Shown: one piece after another, positions 25,335 to 33,272 of the stretch
Layout of the letters: each line of letters starts with the position of its first letter
Position numbering within the stretch: the stretch's first letter is position 1
DNA from: Egibacter rhizosphaerae
GTDB taxonomy: Bacteria > Actinomycetota > Nitriliruptoria > Euzebyales > Egibacteraceae
Reading direction: 5' to 3'
DNA length: 64,000 bases
Assembly (NCBI RefSeq): GCF_004322855.1
Contig: NZ_CP036402.1
Coordinates: 1,178,001-1,242,000 of the forward strand
Notes under the pieces: model-generated
Told to the model about the DNA's origin: nothing
Database searches by the model: none
What the model saw: only the letters and a program-made list of their open reading frames with translations
Program-made: the position numbers and the translations under genes

Positions 25335-27029
25335 ATGAGCACGCATCCGCAGGCCGGGCAGCGCGCCGATCCCGAACAGCTCATCGACGTCGACCGCCTG
25401 CGTGCCGCCTACGAGGACGTCCACCCCGACCCGAGCGAGGCCTCCCAGCGCGTGGCGTTCGGCACCTCGGGGCATCGTGGCACCTCGACCGACGGGAGCT
25501 TCAACGACGATCACGTCCGCGCGATGACCGAGGCGGTGGTGCGCCATCGACGGGCTCACCGCATCGAGGGGCCGTTGTTCCTGGGTCGGGACACGCACGC
25601 CCTCTCCGAGCCCGCGCAGGCGACCGCGCTCGAGGTGCTCGTCGCCCACGGGGTGCCCGTCGTGATCGACGTCGCGGACCGCTACACACCGACGCCGGCC
25701 ATCAGCCACGCCATCCTGACCCACAACCGGCCCGCGACGGACGGACCCAGGCATGGCAGGGCAACGGCGGACGGACCCAGGCATGGCAGGGCAACGGCGG
25801 ACGGCATCGTCGTCACTCCGTCGCACAACCCTCCGGAGGACGGCGGGTTCAAGTACAACCCGCCGCACGGCGGCCCGGCGGACACCGAGGTGACGGGCGC
25901 GATCGAGGCCGAGGCGAATCGTCTGCTGGCCGGCAACCTCGACGAGATCCCCTCGGTGCCGCACCGCAAAGCCGTGGAGGAGGCGGAGAAGCGCGACTAC
26001 ATCGCGACCTACGTCGACGACCTCGACGGGGTCGTGGACCTCGAGGCGATCCGCGGCGCCGGGCTGCGGCTGGGGGTCGACCCGCTCGGGGGCGCGACGG
26101 TGGACTACTGGGCCGCCATCGCGGAGCGACACGGGCTCGACCTCACGGTGGTCAACACCGACAGCGATCCCCGCTTCGCGTCGATGCACCGCGACCACGA
26201 CGGCAAGCTGCGAATGGATTGCTCCTCCCCGCACGCGATGGCCGGCCTCATCGCCATGCGCGATCGGTACGACCTGGCGTTCGGCAACGATCCCGACGGC
26301 GATCGTCATGGAATCGTCACGCCGGGCAGCGGATTGCTGAACCCGAACCACTACCTGGCCACCGCGATCGGGTACCTGTTCGGTGCGGACGGTCCGCCTG
26401 CACGCGGTTGGCCCGCCCGGACGGCGATCGGCAAGACGCTCGTGTCCAGCCGCATGCTCGACCGGGTCGCCGAAGACGCGGGGCGGGACCTCTACGAGGT
26501 GCCCGTCGGGTTCAAGTGGTTCGTCGACGGGCTCCTCGACGGCTGGCTCGGGTTCGGCGGCGAGGAGTCCGCGGGCGCCTCGTTCCTGCGGATGGACGGG
26601 TCCCCCTGGGCGACCGACAAGGACGGGATCATCCTGTGTCTGCTCGCGGCCGAGATGACGGCGCGCACGGGCCGAGACCCGGGCGCAGCGTACGCCGCGC
26701 TCGCCGCGCGCCACGGTGCGCCCGCCTACGCCCGCGTGGACGAGCCCGCGACGCGCGACCAGAAGGCGGTCCTCAAGGAGCTCTCCCCCGACCGGGTCAG
26801 CGCCACCGAGCTCGCTGGCGACCCGATCACGGCGGTGCGCACGAGTGCTCCCGGCAACGACGCGCCGATCGGCGGGCTCAAGGTGGAGACCGCAGCGGGC
26901 TGGTTCGCCGCTCGCCCGTCCGGCACCGAGGATGTCTACAAGGTCTACGCGGAGAGCTTCCGCGGGGAGGACCACCTGGAGCAGTTGCTCGAGGCCGCTC
27001 GAGGCCTCGTGGGTGACGCGCTGGGGTAG
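25335..27029 (+). CDS. pgm: Alpha-D-glucose-phosphate-specific phosphoglucomutase
   Basis: 564 residues from ATG 25335, with GAGGAGGGG upstream. The four-domain phosphohexomutase: AFGTSGHRG near residue 42, the phosphoserine loop TPSHNPPEDGGFKYNPPHGGPADT, the metal loop GNDPDGDRHGIV, the sugar loop GFGGEESAGASFLR and the phosphate site ARPSGTEDVYKVYAESF. It interconverts glucose 1- and 6-phosphate for glycogen, trehalose and wall sugars. An in-frame 60-base duplication adds twice DGPRHGRATA right before the active-site serine loop, at a place where relatives have only a short turn. The core is intact, so activity is probable. Confidence 0.93.
   Translation: MSTHPQAGQRADPEQLIDVDRLRAAYEDVHPDPSEASQRVAFGTSGHRGTSTDGSFNDDHVRAMTEAVVRHRRAHRIEGPLFLGRDTHALSEPAQATALEVLVAHGVPVVIDVADRYTPTPAISHAILTHNRPATDGPRHGRATADGPRHGRATADGIVVTPSHNPPEDGGFKYNPPHGGPADTEVTGAIEAEANRLLAGNLDEIPSVPHRKAVEEAEKRDYIATYVDDLDGVVDLEAIRGAGLRLGVDPLGGATVDYWAAIAERHGLDLTVVNTDSDPRFASMHRDHDGKLRMDCSSPHAMAGLIAMRDRYDLAFGNDPDGDRHGIVTPGSGLLNPNHYLATAIGYLFGADGPPARGWPARTAIGKTLVSSRMLDRVAEDAGRDLYEVPVGFKWFVDGLLDGWLGFGGEESAGASFLRMDGSPWATDKDGIILCLLAAEMTARTGRDPGAAYAALAARHGAPAYARVDEPATRDQKAVLKELSPDRVSATELAGDPITAVRTSAPGNDAPIGGLKVETAAGWFAARPSGTEDVYKVYAESFRGEDHLEQLLEAARGLVGDALG
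25741..25800 (+). repeat. 30-bp perfect tandem repeat within pgm
   Basis: Two identical 30-bp units starting ACGGACCCAGGCATGGCAGG, in frame, adding 20 residues (two GPRHGRATAD units) about ten residues before the catalytic serine of phosphoglucomutase. Confidence 0.95.
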
Positions 27030-27081
27030 CAGCACGTCGGCACGCGTACCGCCGTCGGGCTCCCACCGCGGCGCGGACTAG

Positions 27082-27094
27082 GGCGCTGCTGAAG
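27082..27094 (+). repeat. IS left terminal inverted repeat
   Basis: GGCGCTGCTGAAG, the perfect 13-bp mirror of the right end at 28841-28853. Confidence 0.9.
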
Positions 27095-27264
27095 TAGTCG
27101 CTTTGAACATCGTTGGTCAGTGGTCGTGGTTGGGTCCGCGACCGCTCTGGTGTGGTTTCGGTGGCGGTCGTTGCGGCCGTCGGTGCGCTTGACGGCCGAT
27201 GGGAGGCGCCGTCGGCCCGGCGGCGTCGGCTTGTAAGCGTTCTCGAGGGGTATTGGGGTCCTCA

Positions 27265-28797
27265 TCAGGTGGTGGCGGGCATCTGCCAGCCGTGGTCGTA
27301 GTGCATGCCGAGGTTGAGCAGGCGTGTGAGGTTGACCGCCGCGACGCGGAGGCTCAAGCCGAGCTGGTTGCGTTTGACGCCGCGGTAGCGGCAGCGGCGA
27401 TGTCCGTCTTTCATGAGCCAGGAGATCGACCGCTCGGCCAACGACCGTCGCGGGTAGGTGGCGGCGAACTCGGGGGTGGCCGCTTGAGCGCGGGCGGCGA
27501 CCAGCTCACGGTCGTGGCGGCCGATGCGCAGGCTGCGTCCGGATCGGCTGGTGGTGCAGCGGTCCCGCAGCGGACAGCCGTCGCAGCGGCGCCCGAAAGT
27601 CGCGTGGCCCTTGGCGCTGATCGCCACGGTGTGGCCGGCCGGGCAGGTGACCGTGCCCGCGTCGTGGCAGACGGCGAAGTCGTCGCGGTCGAAGCCGCCG
27701 GGCACCGCGGGACGCAGCGGCAGCGGCTTGATGACCGCGGTGTGCCCGGTGGCGTCGAGGTCGGAGCGGGTGGCCCCGCCGCCGTAGGCGGAGTCGGCCA
27801 GCACCTCGACGGGCTCGTCCTCACCCTCGAGCAGTTCGACCGCGACGTCGCCGTCGCCGGTGTTGCCGGGCGTGACGGTGTTGGCGGTCACCAGCCCGGT
27901 CTCGGGCTCGCAGGCGATGTGGCCCTTGTAGCCGTCGCGATACGAGGCCCGCGACTTGTGCGCGTGCCGCGACTCGTCATCGACCACCGACACCACGCGG
28001 TCCTTGGCCACCGCTCGGGCGATGCGCCACGTGCCGGGCTGCTCGCCGGGTTCGACGTCCTGGCCGGCGATCAGCGCCAGCAACGCCACCGCCCGCTCGG
28101 CCTCCTCGTCCAAACCGGTCACGGGCAGACAGTCGATGATCGCGATCGCATCCGCCACCAGCGCCGACACCAGCGCGTCACGAGCGACCTCGTCGTCCCA
28201 CGCGATGTCAGGCTTGCCGCCGTGGTCGTAGTCATGCGCACCGACGGCGACCTGGCGGGCTTCGGGCACCAGCTTTCTGACCTTGCGGATCGCGGCCACC
28301 AACTGAGTGACAGTGTCCTGGGTGGCCACCGCATCGTCGAGCACCGTGGAATCCAACGCCCGCCGCGCCTTGCCGGCCAACACCCCAGTCTGCGCGGCGA
28401 CAGTCTTGACCGCCTCGTCGATGCGGTGCGGGCGCTCGGAGTCGTTCAGCCGACGCCGCCAGTACACAAACACCGACGCGTCGAAGCTGTCCTCGTCCAG
28501 CCCCATGCCGCAAGCGGCCTTCCAGGCGATGTCGCGCGACAGCGCCGCCGCAGCCTGACGGTCCGACAAGCCCTCCAACTCCTTGAGCACAAACGCCGCC
28601 GCGATCACGTCCGCCGGCACCGACGGGCGGCCCCGCCCCGACGGGAACAAGTCAGCGAACATCTCGTCGGGAAACACCCGCCGCCGATGCTCAGCGAGGA
28701 ACGCATACACCGACCCCGCCGGCACCAAATGCCCGCACAACGCCGCCGTGTCCAACAACTCCCGGTCCGCCACGCTTGATCCCAGCATGAAGCGCAT
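27265..28797 (-). CDS. IS1182-family transposase
   Basis: 510 residues from ATG 28797 (MRFMLGSSVADREL); a GTG five codons upstream is possible. The N-terminal DUF772 region has VFPDEMFADLFPSGRGRPSVPADVIAAAFVLKELEGLSDRQA. The DDE catalytic core is complete: first Asp in RALDSTVLDDAVA, second Asp in VLADSAYGGGATR, Glu in RRSLAERSISWLMKDGHRRCRYRG. A zinc-ribbon segment (CHDAGTVTCPAGH...CDGCPLRDRC) precedes the third block, as is usual for this family. No frameshift or stop interrupts it, so it is probably functional. Confidence 0.93.
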   Translation of the reverse strand: MRFMLGSSVADRELLDTAALCGHLVPAGSVYAFLAEHRRRVFPDEMFADLFPSGRGRPSVPADVIAAAFVLKELEGLSDRQAAAALSRDIAWKAACGMGLDEDSFDASVFVYWRRRLNDSERPHRIDEAVKTVAAQTGVLAGKARRALDSTVLDDAVATQDTVTQLVAAIRKVRKLVPEARQVAVGAHDYDHGGKPDIAWDDEVARDALVSALVADAIAIIDCLPVTGLDEEAERAVALLALIAGQDVEPGEQPGTWRIARAVAKDRVVSVVDDESRHAHKSRASYRDGYKGHIACEPETGLVTANTVTPGNTGDGDVAVELLEGEDEPVEVLADSAYGGGATRSDLDATGHTAVIKPLPLRPAVPGGFDRDDFAVCHDAGTVTCPAGHTVAISAKGHATFGRRCDGCPLRDRCTTSRSGRSLRIGRHDRELVAARAQAATPEFAATYPRRSLAERSISWLMKDGHRRCRYRGVKRNQLGLSLRVAAVNLTRLLNLGMHYDHGWQMPATT

Positions 28798-28840
28798 TCT
28801 CGCGCACCCCACCGCCAGAACCGCGGAACCTCGACGGATT

Positions 28841-28853
28841 CTTCAGCAGCGCC
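28841..28853 (-). repeat. IS right terminal inverted repeat
   Basis: CTTCAGCAGCGCC, mirror of the left end, followed at once by the CTAG duplication. Confidence 0.9.
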
Positions 28854-28907
28854 CTAGCAGCGAGCCGACGTCGCCAGCACACCGACCGTCGCCGGCACCA
28901 TGGGGCC

Positions 28908-29309
28908 ATGACCCACCGCAGCCGCCTCACCCACATCGTTCTGGACGTCGACGACCTGGACGCGGCGGCCGCGTTCTGGGCACCCGCGCTACGCGCCACG
29001 GAGGAGTCCATCCAGCCAGCGAGTCGCGCGGTCTACCGTCGGTTCGAGCTTCCCGGCGAGGACGTGCGCCTGCTGCTACATCGCGTTGCCGATCCCACTG
29101 CCGGCAAACCGCGGGCGCACCTCGACATCGAGACCGACGACGTCGAGGCCGAGGTCGCGCGGCTCGAGTCGCTCGGGGCTCGGCGGGCGCGGTTCGAGGC
29201 CGAGCGAACGAGCGGCTTCTGGGTCCTCGACACGCCTTGCGGGCACGCCCTGTGCGTTCTGCCGCCCGAGCAGCCCGACCTGCTCGCCCGCGCAACCCCG
29301 CCGGGATGA
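28908..29309 (+). CDS. VOC (glyoxalase/bleomycin resistance-like) protein
   Basis: 133 residues from ATG 28908. A vicinal-oxygen-chelate fold with two beta-alpha-beta-beta-beta halves: LTHIVLDVDDLDAAAAFWAPAL opens the first and HLDIETDDVEAEVARLESLGARR the second; GFWVLDTPCGHALCVL closes it. Possible metal ligands are the His of LTHIVL, the His of RAHLDIE and an acidic residue near the end. Members range from glyoxalases to dioxygenases and drug-binding proteins, so no substrate is assigned. It begins 51 bases past the right-hand IS CTAG duplication, so its promoter may have been separated from older upstream sequence. Confidence 0.8.
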   Translation: MTHRSRLTHIVLDVDDLDAAAAFWAPALRATEESIQPASRAVYRRFELPGEDVRLLLHRVADPTAGKPRAHLDIETDDVEAEVARLESLGARRARFEAERTSGFWVLDTPCGHALCVLPPEQPDLLARATPPG

Positions 29310-29362
29310 TCACACGCGAGGACCGCCGGCCCGACCGCTTGCCACCCGGCTCCCGGGGTCGG

Positions 29363-30313
29363 TCATCCGCGCGTGTCGGCCGGCGCGACCTCCGCGACCT
29401 CGTCGCGAGTCGGGAGTGAGGGTTGCGCCCCGACGCGCTCGGCCGCGAGCGCGGCGCCGACCCGTGCCCAGCGCGCTGCGGCGACCAGGTCGGCTCCCTC
29501 GAGGAGCGCGACCGACAACGCACCGCAGAAGGCGTCGCCGGCGGCGGTCGTGTCCCGCGCGACGACCGAGTGGGCGGGGACGTGGGTGACCGTTCCGTGT
29601 TCGACGACCACGGCGCCATCGGCCCCGAGCGTGATCACCATCCGATCGACGACGTCCAGCGATCGCGCGAGGTCAGCCGCCTCGTCGATGCTCGCCGGTT
29701 CGTCATTCGCTCCCGCGAGCACGGCGAGCTCCCCGCGGTTGGGCACCAGAACGTCGGTCCGGGCCAGCAGGGCCGAGGGCAGGGGCACCGCAGGCGCGGG
29801 ATTCAACACCACCAACCCACGGGCGCGGCTCGCGGCGGCCTCCACGGTCCCGAGCGGGACCTCGAGCTGGAGCAGCACCGCACCCGCCCCCTCGATGCCC
29901 GTGCCGTCGAGGTCGCCCCTCGAGAGGCGGGCATTGGCTCCGGGGCTGACCACGATGGAGTTGTCGCCGTCGGGGCCGACGACGATCAGCGCCAGCCCGC
30001 TGGGCGCGTCGTCCGTCACGCGCAGCCCGCTCAGCTCGATGCCGTCGTGGGTGAGGGCGTCAATGAGCAAACGGCCGTGATCGTCGTCGCCGACCCGCCC
30101 CACGAACCGCGTCCGCGCGCCGAGCCGAGCGCAGGCAACGGCCTGGTTGGCGCCCTTACCCCCCGCTGCCCGGTAGTGATCGCCGCCGATGACGGTCTCG
30201 CCGACCCTGGGGTGACGTTCGACGGGCACGACGATGTCCGCGTTCGCACTGCCGACGACCAACACGTCGGCCCGAGCATCGCCGGGCGCGGGGGAGGTGC
30301 CTCTGGTCGTCAC
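29363..30313 (-). CDS. rbsK: Ribokinase (PfkB family)
   Basis: 316 residues from GTG 30313. PfkB-family signatures: VVGSANADIVVPVERHPRVGETVIGGDHYRAAGGKGANQAVACARLGA at the N-terminus (GGKGANQA is the ribokinase substrate loop) and DTTAAGDAFCGALSVALLEG near the C-terminus with the catalytic Asp. It phosphorylates D-ribose to ribose 5-phosphate. No ribose transporter is next to it, so it may serve nucleoside salvage, which would fit the pyrimidine-degradation region 7 kb away. That link is inference. Confidence 0.9.
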   Translation of the reverse strand: MTTRGTSPAPGDARADVLVVGSANADIVVPVERHPRVGETVIGGDHYRAAGGKGANQAVACARLGARTRFVGRVGDDDHGRLLIDALTHDGIELSGLRVTDDAPSGLALIVVGPDGDNSIVVSPGANARLSRGDLDGTGIEGAGAVLLQLEVPLGTVEAAASRARGLVVLNPAPAVPLPSALLARTDVLVPNRGELAVLAGANDEPASIDEAADLARSLDVVDRMVITLGADGAVVVEHGTVTHVPAHSVVARDTTAAGDAFCGALSVALLEGADLVAAARWARVGAALAAERVGAQPSLPTRDEVAEVAPADTRG

Positions 30314-30325
30314 GCAGCGCTCCTC

Positions 30326-30372
30326 GCCGACGGGGAACCCGATCGCGGCGCCGACGGGAACCCGATCGCGGC
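30326..30372. repeat. 24/23-bp tandem duplication upstream of rbsK
   Basis: A unit reading GCCGACGGGGAACCCGATCG and ending CGGC is followed by the same unit with one G fewer. It lies in the 300-bp divergent region between rbsK and the gene at 30614. The same gap also holds two oppositely facing TAGGGT elements (around 30420 and 30523) that could be -10 boxes. No gene was seen there. Confidence 0.75.
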
Positions 30373-30613
30373 ACCGGCCTCCGCCGCACCCCCCGCGAGG
30401 GGCGGCACAGCGCGCGCACCCTACCGGATCGCCCTCGGCGACGGATCGAGCCACCCGGACCGGCTCGCACCATCGTGCAGGAACCGATCCCGGCGGGCGG
30501 TTCGGCCGCTCCGGTGCGGCACGGTAGGGTCCGGGGTGACCACTCGGGTACGACCCCGGCGGACCTGACACGCTCGACTCGACGGGGAAGACGGAGAAGG
30601 AGCGGCACGGACC

Positions 30614-31000
30614 GTGGCAGCAGAGGACCCTCCGACCGATGCGCCACCTCGAGGCGTGCGTCCCGTCGCGAGGACGGAGCCGGCGACGGCGCGCAGCGGG
30701 ACCCCCAACGCGGAGGCCCAGGGGCCGTTGCGCACGTCGCTGCTGCTCACCGCGGTGCGCTGCATCCTCGCCTACGTCGTCATCCCGATCCTCGCGCCGC
30801 TCGTCGCCTGGGTGGACGCGCTGGCGACACCGGTCACCATCGCGATCTCATTGCTGGCGGCCGCGTTCGCCGGGAGGACCCTCGTGCGCGTCTGGCGCGC
30901 TCGCGCCTCCTACCGTTGGTTGTACACGGGCTTCGTCGTGGTGGTCTGGTTGACCCTGGCGGCGCTCCTGGCCGCCGACGTGCTGAGGCTCCAGGGCTGA
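30614..31000 (+). CDS. Small membrane protein of unknown function
   Basis: 128 residues from GTG 30614, with GAGAAGGAGCGG upstream. Residues 1-40 are a soluble Pro/Thr/Ala-rich stretch. Three hydrophobic segments follow: about 43-65 (LLLTAVRCILAYVVIPILAPLV), about 70-88 (TPVTIAISLLAAAFAG) and about 102-124 (YTGFVVVVWLTLAALLAADVL). A basic loop (RTLVRVWRARASYRW) separates the last two. No family was recognised. It ends shortly before a strong hairpin. Confidence 0.6.
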   Translation: MAAEDPPTDAPPRGVRPVARTEPATARSGTPNAEAQGPLRTSLLLTAVRCILAYVVIPILAPLVAWVDALATPVTIAISLLAAAFAGRTLVRVWRARASYRWLYTGFVVVVWLTLAALLAADVLRLQG

Positions 31001-31054
31001 CCTCCGCGGGCCCAGCCGCTCAGTGCGCGAACCGATGGGCGACGCCCACGAGGT

Positions 31055-31087
31055 AGGGCACGGGCAGCGTGTACCCGTCCGTGCCCT
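31055..31087 (+). terminator. Strong hairpin between convergent genes
   Basis: AGGGCACGG and CCGTGCCCT form a perfect 9-bp stem around a 15-base loop, 55 bases after the membrane-protein stop. The right arm overlaps the stop codon of the truncated methyltransferase. It probably terminates in both directions. Confidence 0.6.
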
Positions 31088-31535
31088 AGTCCGGGGTCCA
31101 GGCCGTGGTGACGATCCGCCCGCCCGGCCGGCAGACCCGCACGAGCTCGGCCGCGGCCGCGTGCGCATCCGGCGCGAACATCACCCCGAAGGTGGAGAGC
31201 ACGAGATCGAAGCTCGCGTCCGGGTAGGGGAGCTCCTGCGCCTCGCCCTCGTCCCATGCCACGCTGAGACCCCCGGCGGACGCCCGGTCGCGGGCAACCG
31301 CGAGGAGTTCCGGGGTGGGGTCGCAGGCGGTGACTCCCGCAGCGCCGGCGCGGGCCGCCGCGAGCGCGGCTTCGCCGGTGCCGCAGCCAACGTCGAGGAC
31401 GGCCTGACCAGCCACGTCCAGCGAGGCCACGACGTCGCGGGGCGCCTGTGCCCAGCGGGCGCCGACTCGCTCGTAGTCGCCCAGCGACCAGACCTCCCGA
31501 GCGCGCGACGCGCGCTCGTGCTCGACACCCGCCAT
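31086..31535 (-). CDS. SAM-dependent methyltransferase, probably truncated
   Basis: 149 residues from ATG 31535. The first half of a class I methyltransferase is complete: AVLDVGCGTGEAALAAARAGAAGVTACDPTPELLAVA (motif I and the acidic end of strand 2), WDEGEAQELPYPDASFDLVLSTFGVMFAPD and the post-motif GGRIVTTAWTPD. It then stops where relatives continue for roughly 100 residues. In another frame just past the stop, 21 codons encode GTDGYTLPVPYLVGVAHRFAH, which looks like a methyltransferase C-terminus. That suggests an internal deletion has fused the front of the gene to its tail out of frame. The product may be inactive. Confidence 0.65.
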   Translation of the reverse strand: MAGVEHERASRAREVWSLGDYERVGARWAQAPRDVVASLDVAGQAVLDVGCGTGEAALAAARAGAAGVTACDPTPELLAVARDRASAGGLSVAWDEGEAQELPYPDASFDLVLSTFGVMFAPDAHAAAAELVRVCRPGGRIVTTAWTPD

Positions 31536-31647
31536 GACGGCTCCTGATCGCAGTTCCCGGAGCCGACAGCATACATGAGCACGACTTTCACATCCGGTTG
31601 TGGGGCCTGCGATGGCACGAGGCTTCGGTGTGCGCCGACAGAGGGGT

Positions 31648-32328
31648 TCACGTCCGACCGTCGGCCAACACACCCGCACGTGTCAGCACCGCCTCGAGCA
31701 TGTCCGGGGTCAGCCTGCCCGTGAACGTGTTCTGCTGGCTGACGTGATAACTGCCGAGCAGCGTCACGTTCCCGAGCACGGCCTCGGCGCCGTGCCCGAA
31801 CCTCGGCTTGGGCCGCGGCGGCGGATCGCCGAAGTGTCGGAGCGCCGCGTCCCACGCGAACCCGCCGAGCGCGACCACGACGCGGATGTCGAGCAGCGCG
31901 AGCTCGGCGTCCAGGAACGGGGCGCACCGATCGCGCTCCTCGGGCGCCGGCTTATTCTGCGGTGGGGCGCACTTGACCGGCGCGGTGATCCAGCAGCCGG
32001 TCAGTTCGAGCCCGTCGCCGCGGTGGGTCGAGGTGGGCTGGTTCGCGAACCCGGTGCGGTACAGGGCCGCGTAGAGCACGTCACCCGAGCGGTCCCCGGT
32101 GAACATGCGACCGGTGCGGTTCGCGCCGTGGGCGGCCGGGGCGAGGCCGAGCACGAGGACCCGCGCCTGCGGGTCCCCGAAGCCGGGCACGGGCTTTCCC
32201 CAGTAGTCCCACCCCGCGTACGCGGCACGCTTCTCCCTCGCCACCTGTTCCCGCCACGCCACCAACCGCGGGCACGCGCGGCAAGCGACGACCGCGGCGT
32301 CGATCTCGTCCAGGGTGGCAGCACGCAT
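31648..32328 (-). CDS. Uracil-DNA glycosylase, type 5 (UdgB-like)
   Basis: 226 residues from ATG 32328. Four cysteines that can hold a 4Fe-4S cluster are seen in CRACPRL (N-terminus) and in the [17 protein letters not shown] pair. The catalytic region reads [25 protein letters not shown]; the GLAPAAHG motif, without the Asp or Asn of family 1, is characteristic of type 5 enzymes. A DNA-intercalation loop with [16 protein letters not shown] lies near the C-terminus. It removes uracil and some deaminated purines from DNA, useful in a GC-rich genome where cytosine deamination is frequent. Confidence 0.9.
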   Translation of the reverse strand: MRAATLDEIDAAVVACRACPRLVAWREQVAREKRAAYAGWDYWGKPVPGFGDPQARVLVLGLAPAAHGANRTGRMFTGDRSGDVLYAALYRTGFANQPTSTHRGDGLELTGCWITAPVKCAPPQNKPAPEERDRCAPFLDAELALLDIRVVVALGGFAWDAALRHFGDPPPRPKPRFGHGAEAVLGNVTLLGSYHVSQQNTFTGRLTPDMLEAVLTRAGVLADGRT

Positions 32329-32382
32329 CGTGCGCAGTCTCGCACCCCGACCCCACCGCTGCGGACGAACGAGGGAGGCCCC

Positions 32383-32559
32383 ATGTCCTTTCCGACGCTG
32401 CCCGAGCTCTTCTTCCTGCCCTTGGCCCTTCTGCCGACGCTCGTCGTGCCGGTCGCCGCGCTCGTCATCGTGCTCGTTCTGGGATTGCGGGCGGTCCGCG
32501 CCCTCGAGCGCATCGCCGACGCACACGAGCATCGAGGGTCGGGGCCCCGGGGTGGGTGA
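32383..32559 (+). CDS. Small single-pass membrane protein
   Basis: 58 residues from ATG 32383, with GAGGGAGG six bases upstream. The sequence [44 protein letters not shown] gives one long hydrophobic helix (about residues 9-36) and a charged cytoplasmic tail. No family was recognised. Its TGA overlaps the GTG of the next gene by eight bases, so the two are coupled. Confidence 0.55.
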   Translation: MSFPTLPELFFLPLALLPTLVVPVAALVIVLVLGLRAVRALERIADAHEHRGSGPRGG

Positions 32560-33235
32560 CCGACTCCCGCTCGACACGCGGCCGGTCGAGGACTTCGTTC
32601 GCACAGCCCTTCCGACTCCCCCTGCGCGAGTGCTCGAGGTCGGCGCGGGGCTCGGGGACCTCGCGGTCGATCTGCGCACCGCAGGTCACGACGTGACCGC
32701 GACCGACCCCGACCCCGACCGAGGTCCGGACGTGCGCGCGGGCTCCCTGTACGACGTCGCGACGGACGAGGGACCCTTCGACGCCGTCGTGGCGAGCCGC
32801 GTGCTTCACCACCTCCCCGAGCTCGGCGGAGCGCTCGACCATCTGGCGCTGCTGCTCGCCGACGGTGGACGGCTGATCGTGAACGACTTCGCTCGCGAGG
32901 CGGTCGAGGGACGCGCCGCCGCGTGGATGGCCGCCTGGCTCACTCACCGCGACGCGTCCTGGCAGCCCGCGGACGCCGATGCCTGCCTCGCCGAGTTCCA
33001 CGAGGGCCACGCAGGGATCCATTCGGGAGCCACGCTGCACGCCGCGCTCGCGGCCCGGTTCCACGTGATCGAGGCGACCCGAGCTCCCGTCCTCGCGCAC
33101 GGCTATCTCGACCGGGATCCCGCCGCCGAGGACGACGAACGGCACCGCTGCCGGATGGGCACCCTCCCCGCGGTGGGCCGGCGCTGGGTCGCCGTACGAG
33201 CGACCGGGCAGGGCGGCGACGCCCCCGAGCGATGA
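32552..33235 (+). CDS. Class I SAM-dependent methyltransferase
   Basis: 227 residues from GTG 32552. Motif [35 protein letters not shown] (about residues 27-60), then [45 protein letters not shown], the typical order of a small-molecule methyltransferase. The C-terminal half ([48 protein letters not shown]) is less common and may hold the substrate pocket. The target is unknown. It is coupled to the small membrane protein and convergent with the carboxyltransferase gene. Confidence 0.8.
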   Translation: MGDRLPLDTRPVEDFVRTALPTPPARVLEVGAGLGDLAVDLRTAGHDVTATDPDPDRGPDVRAGSLYDVATDEGPFDAVVASRVLHHLPELGGALDHLALLLADGGRLIVNDFAREAVEGRAAAWMAAWLTHRDASWQPADADACLAEFHEGHAGIHSGATLHAALAARFHVIEATRAPVLAHGYLDRDPAAEDDERHRCRMGTLPAVGRRWVAVRATGQGGDAPER

Positions 33236-33272
33236 GTGGGCCCGTGCCCGCAGCGCGGTCAGCGGTCGAGCG

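Larger units (their letters stand above)
27082..28853. mobile_element. IS1182-family insertion sequence, complete
   Basis: A 1772-bp element with one transposase gene. The left end reads GGCGCTGCTGAAGTAGTCG and the right end, reversed, reads GGCGCTGCTGAAGAATCCG: 13 perfect terminal bases, then partial match. It is flanked on both sides by CTAG (27078-27081 and 28854-28857), a 4-bp direct repeat that fits a target-site duplication. Because the CTAG is itself a palindrome, the end could be drawn one base further out on either side. The insertion lies between pgm and a VOC gene and breaks no gene. Intact ends, an intact frame and a clean duplication suggest recent transposition. Confidence 0.9.

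Noticed and set aside
25158-27035. Upstream extension of the NmrA-like frame across pgm on the minus strand
   Set aside because: It is a chance open frame antisense to phosphoglucomutase. The true start is ATG 25157, with AAGGAG and a Rossmann opening.
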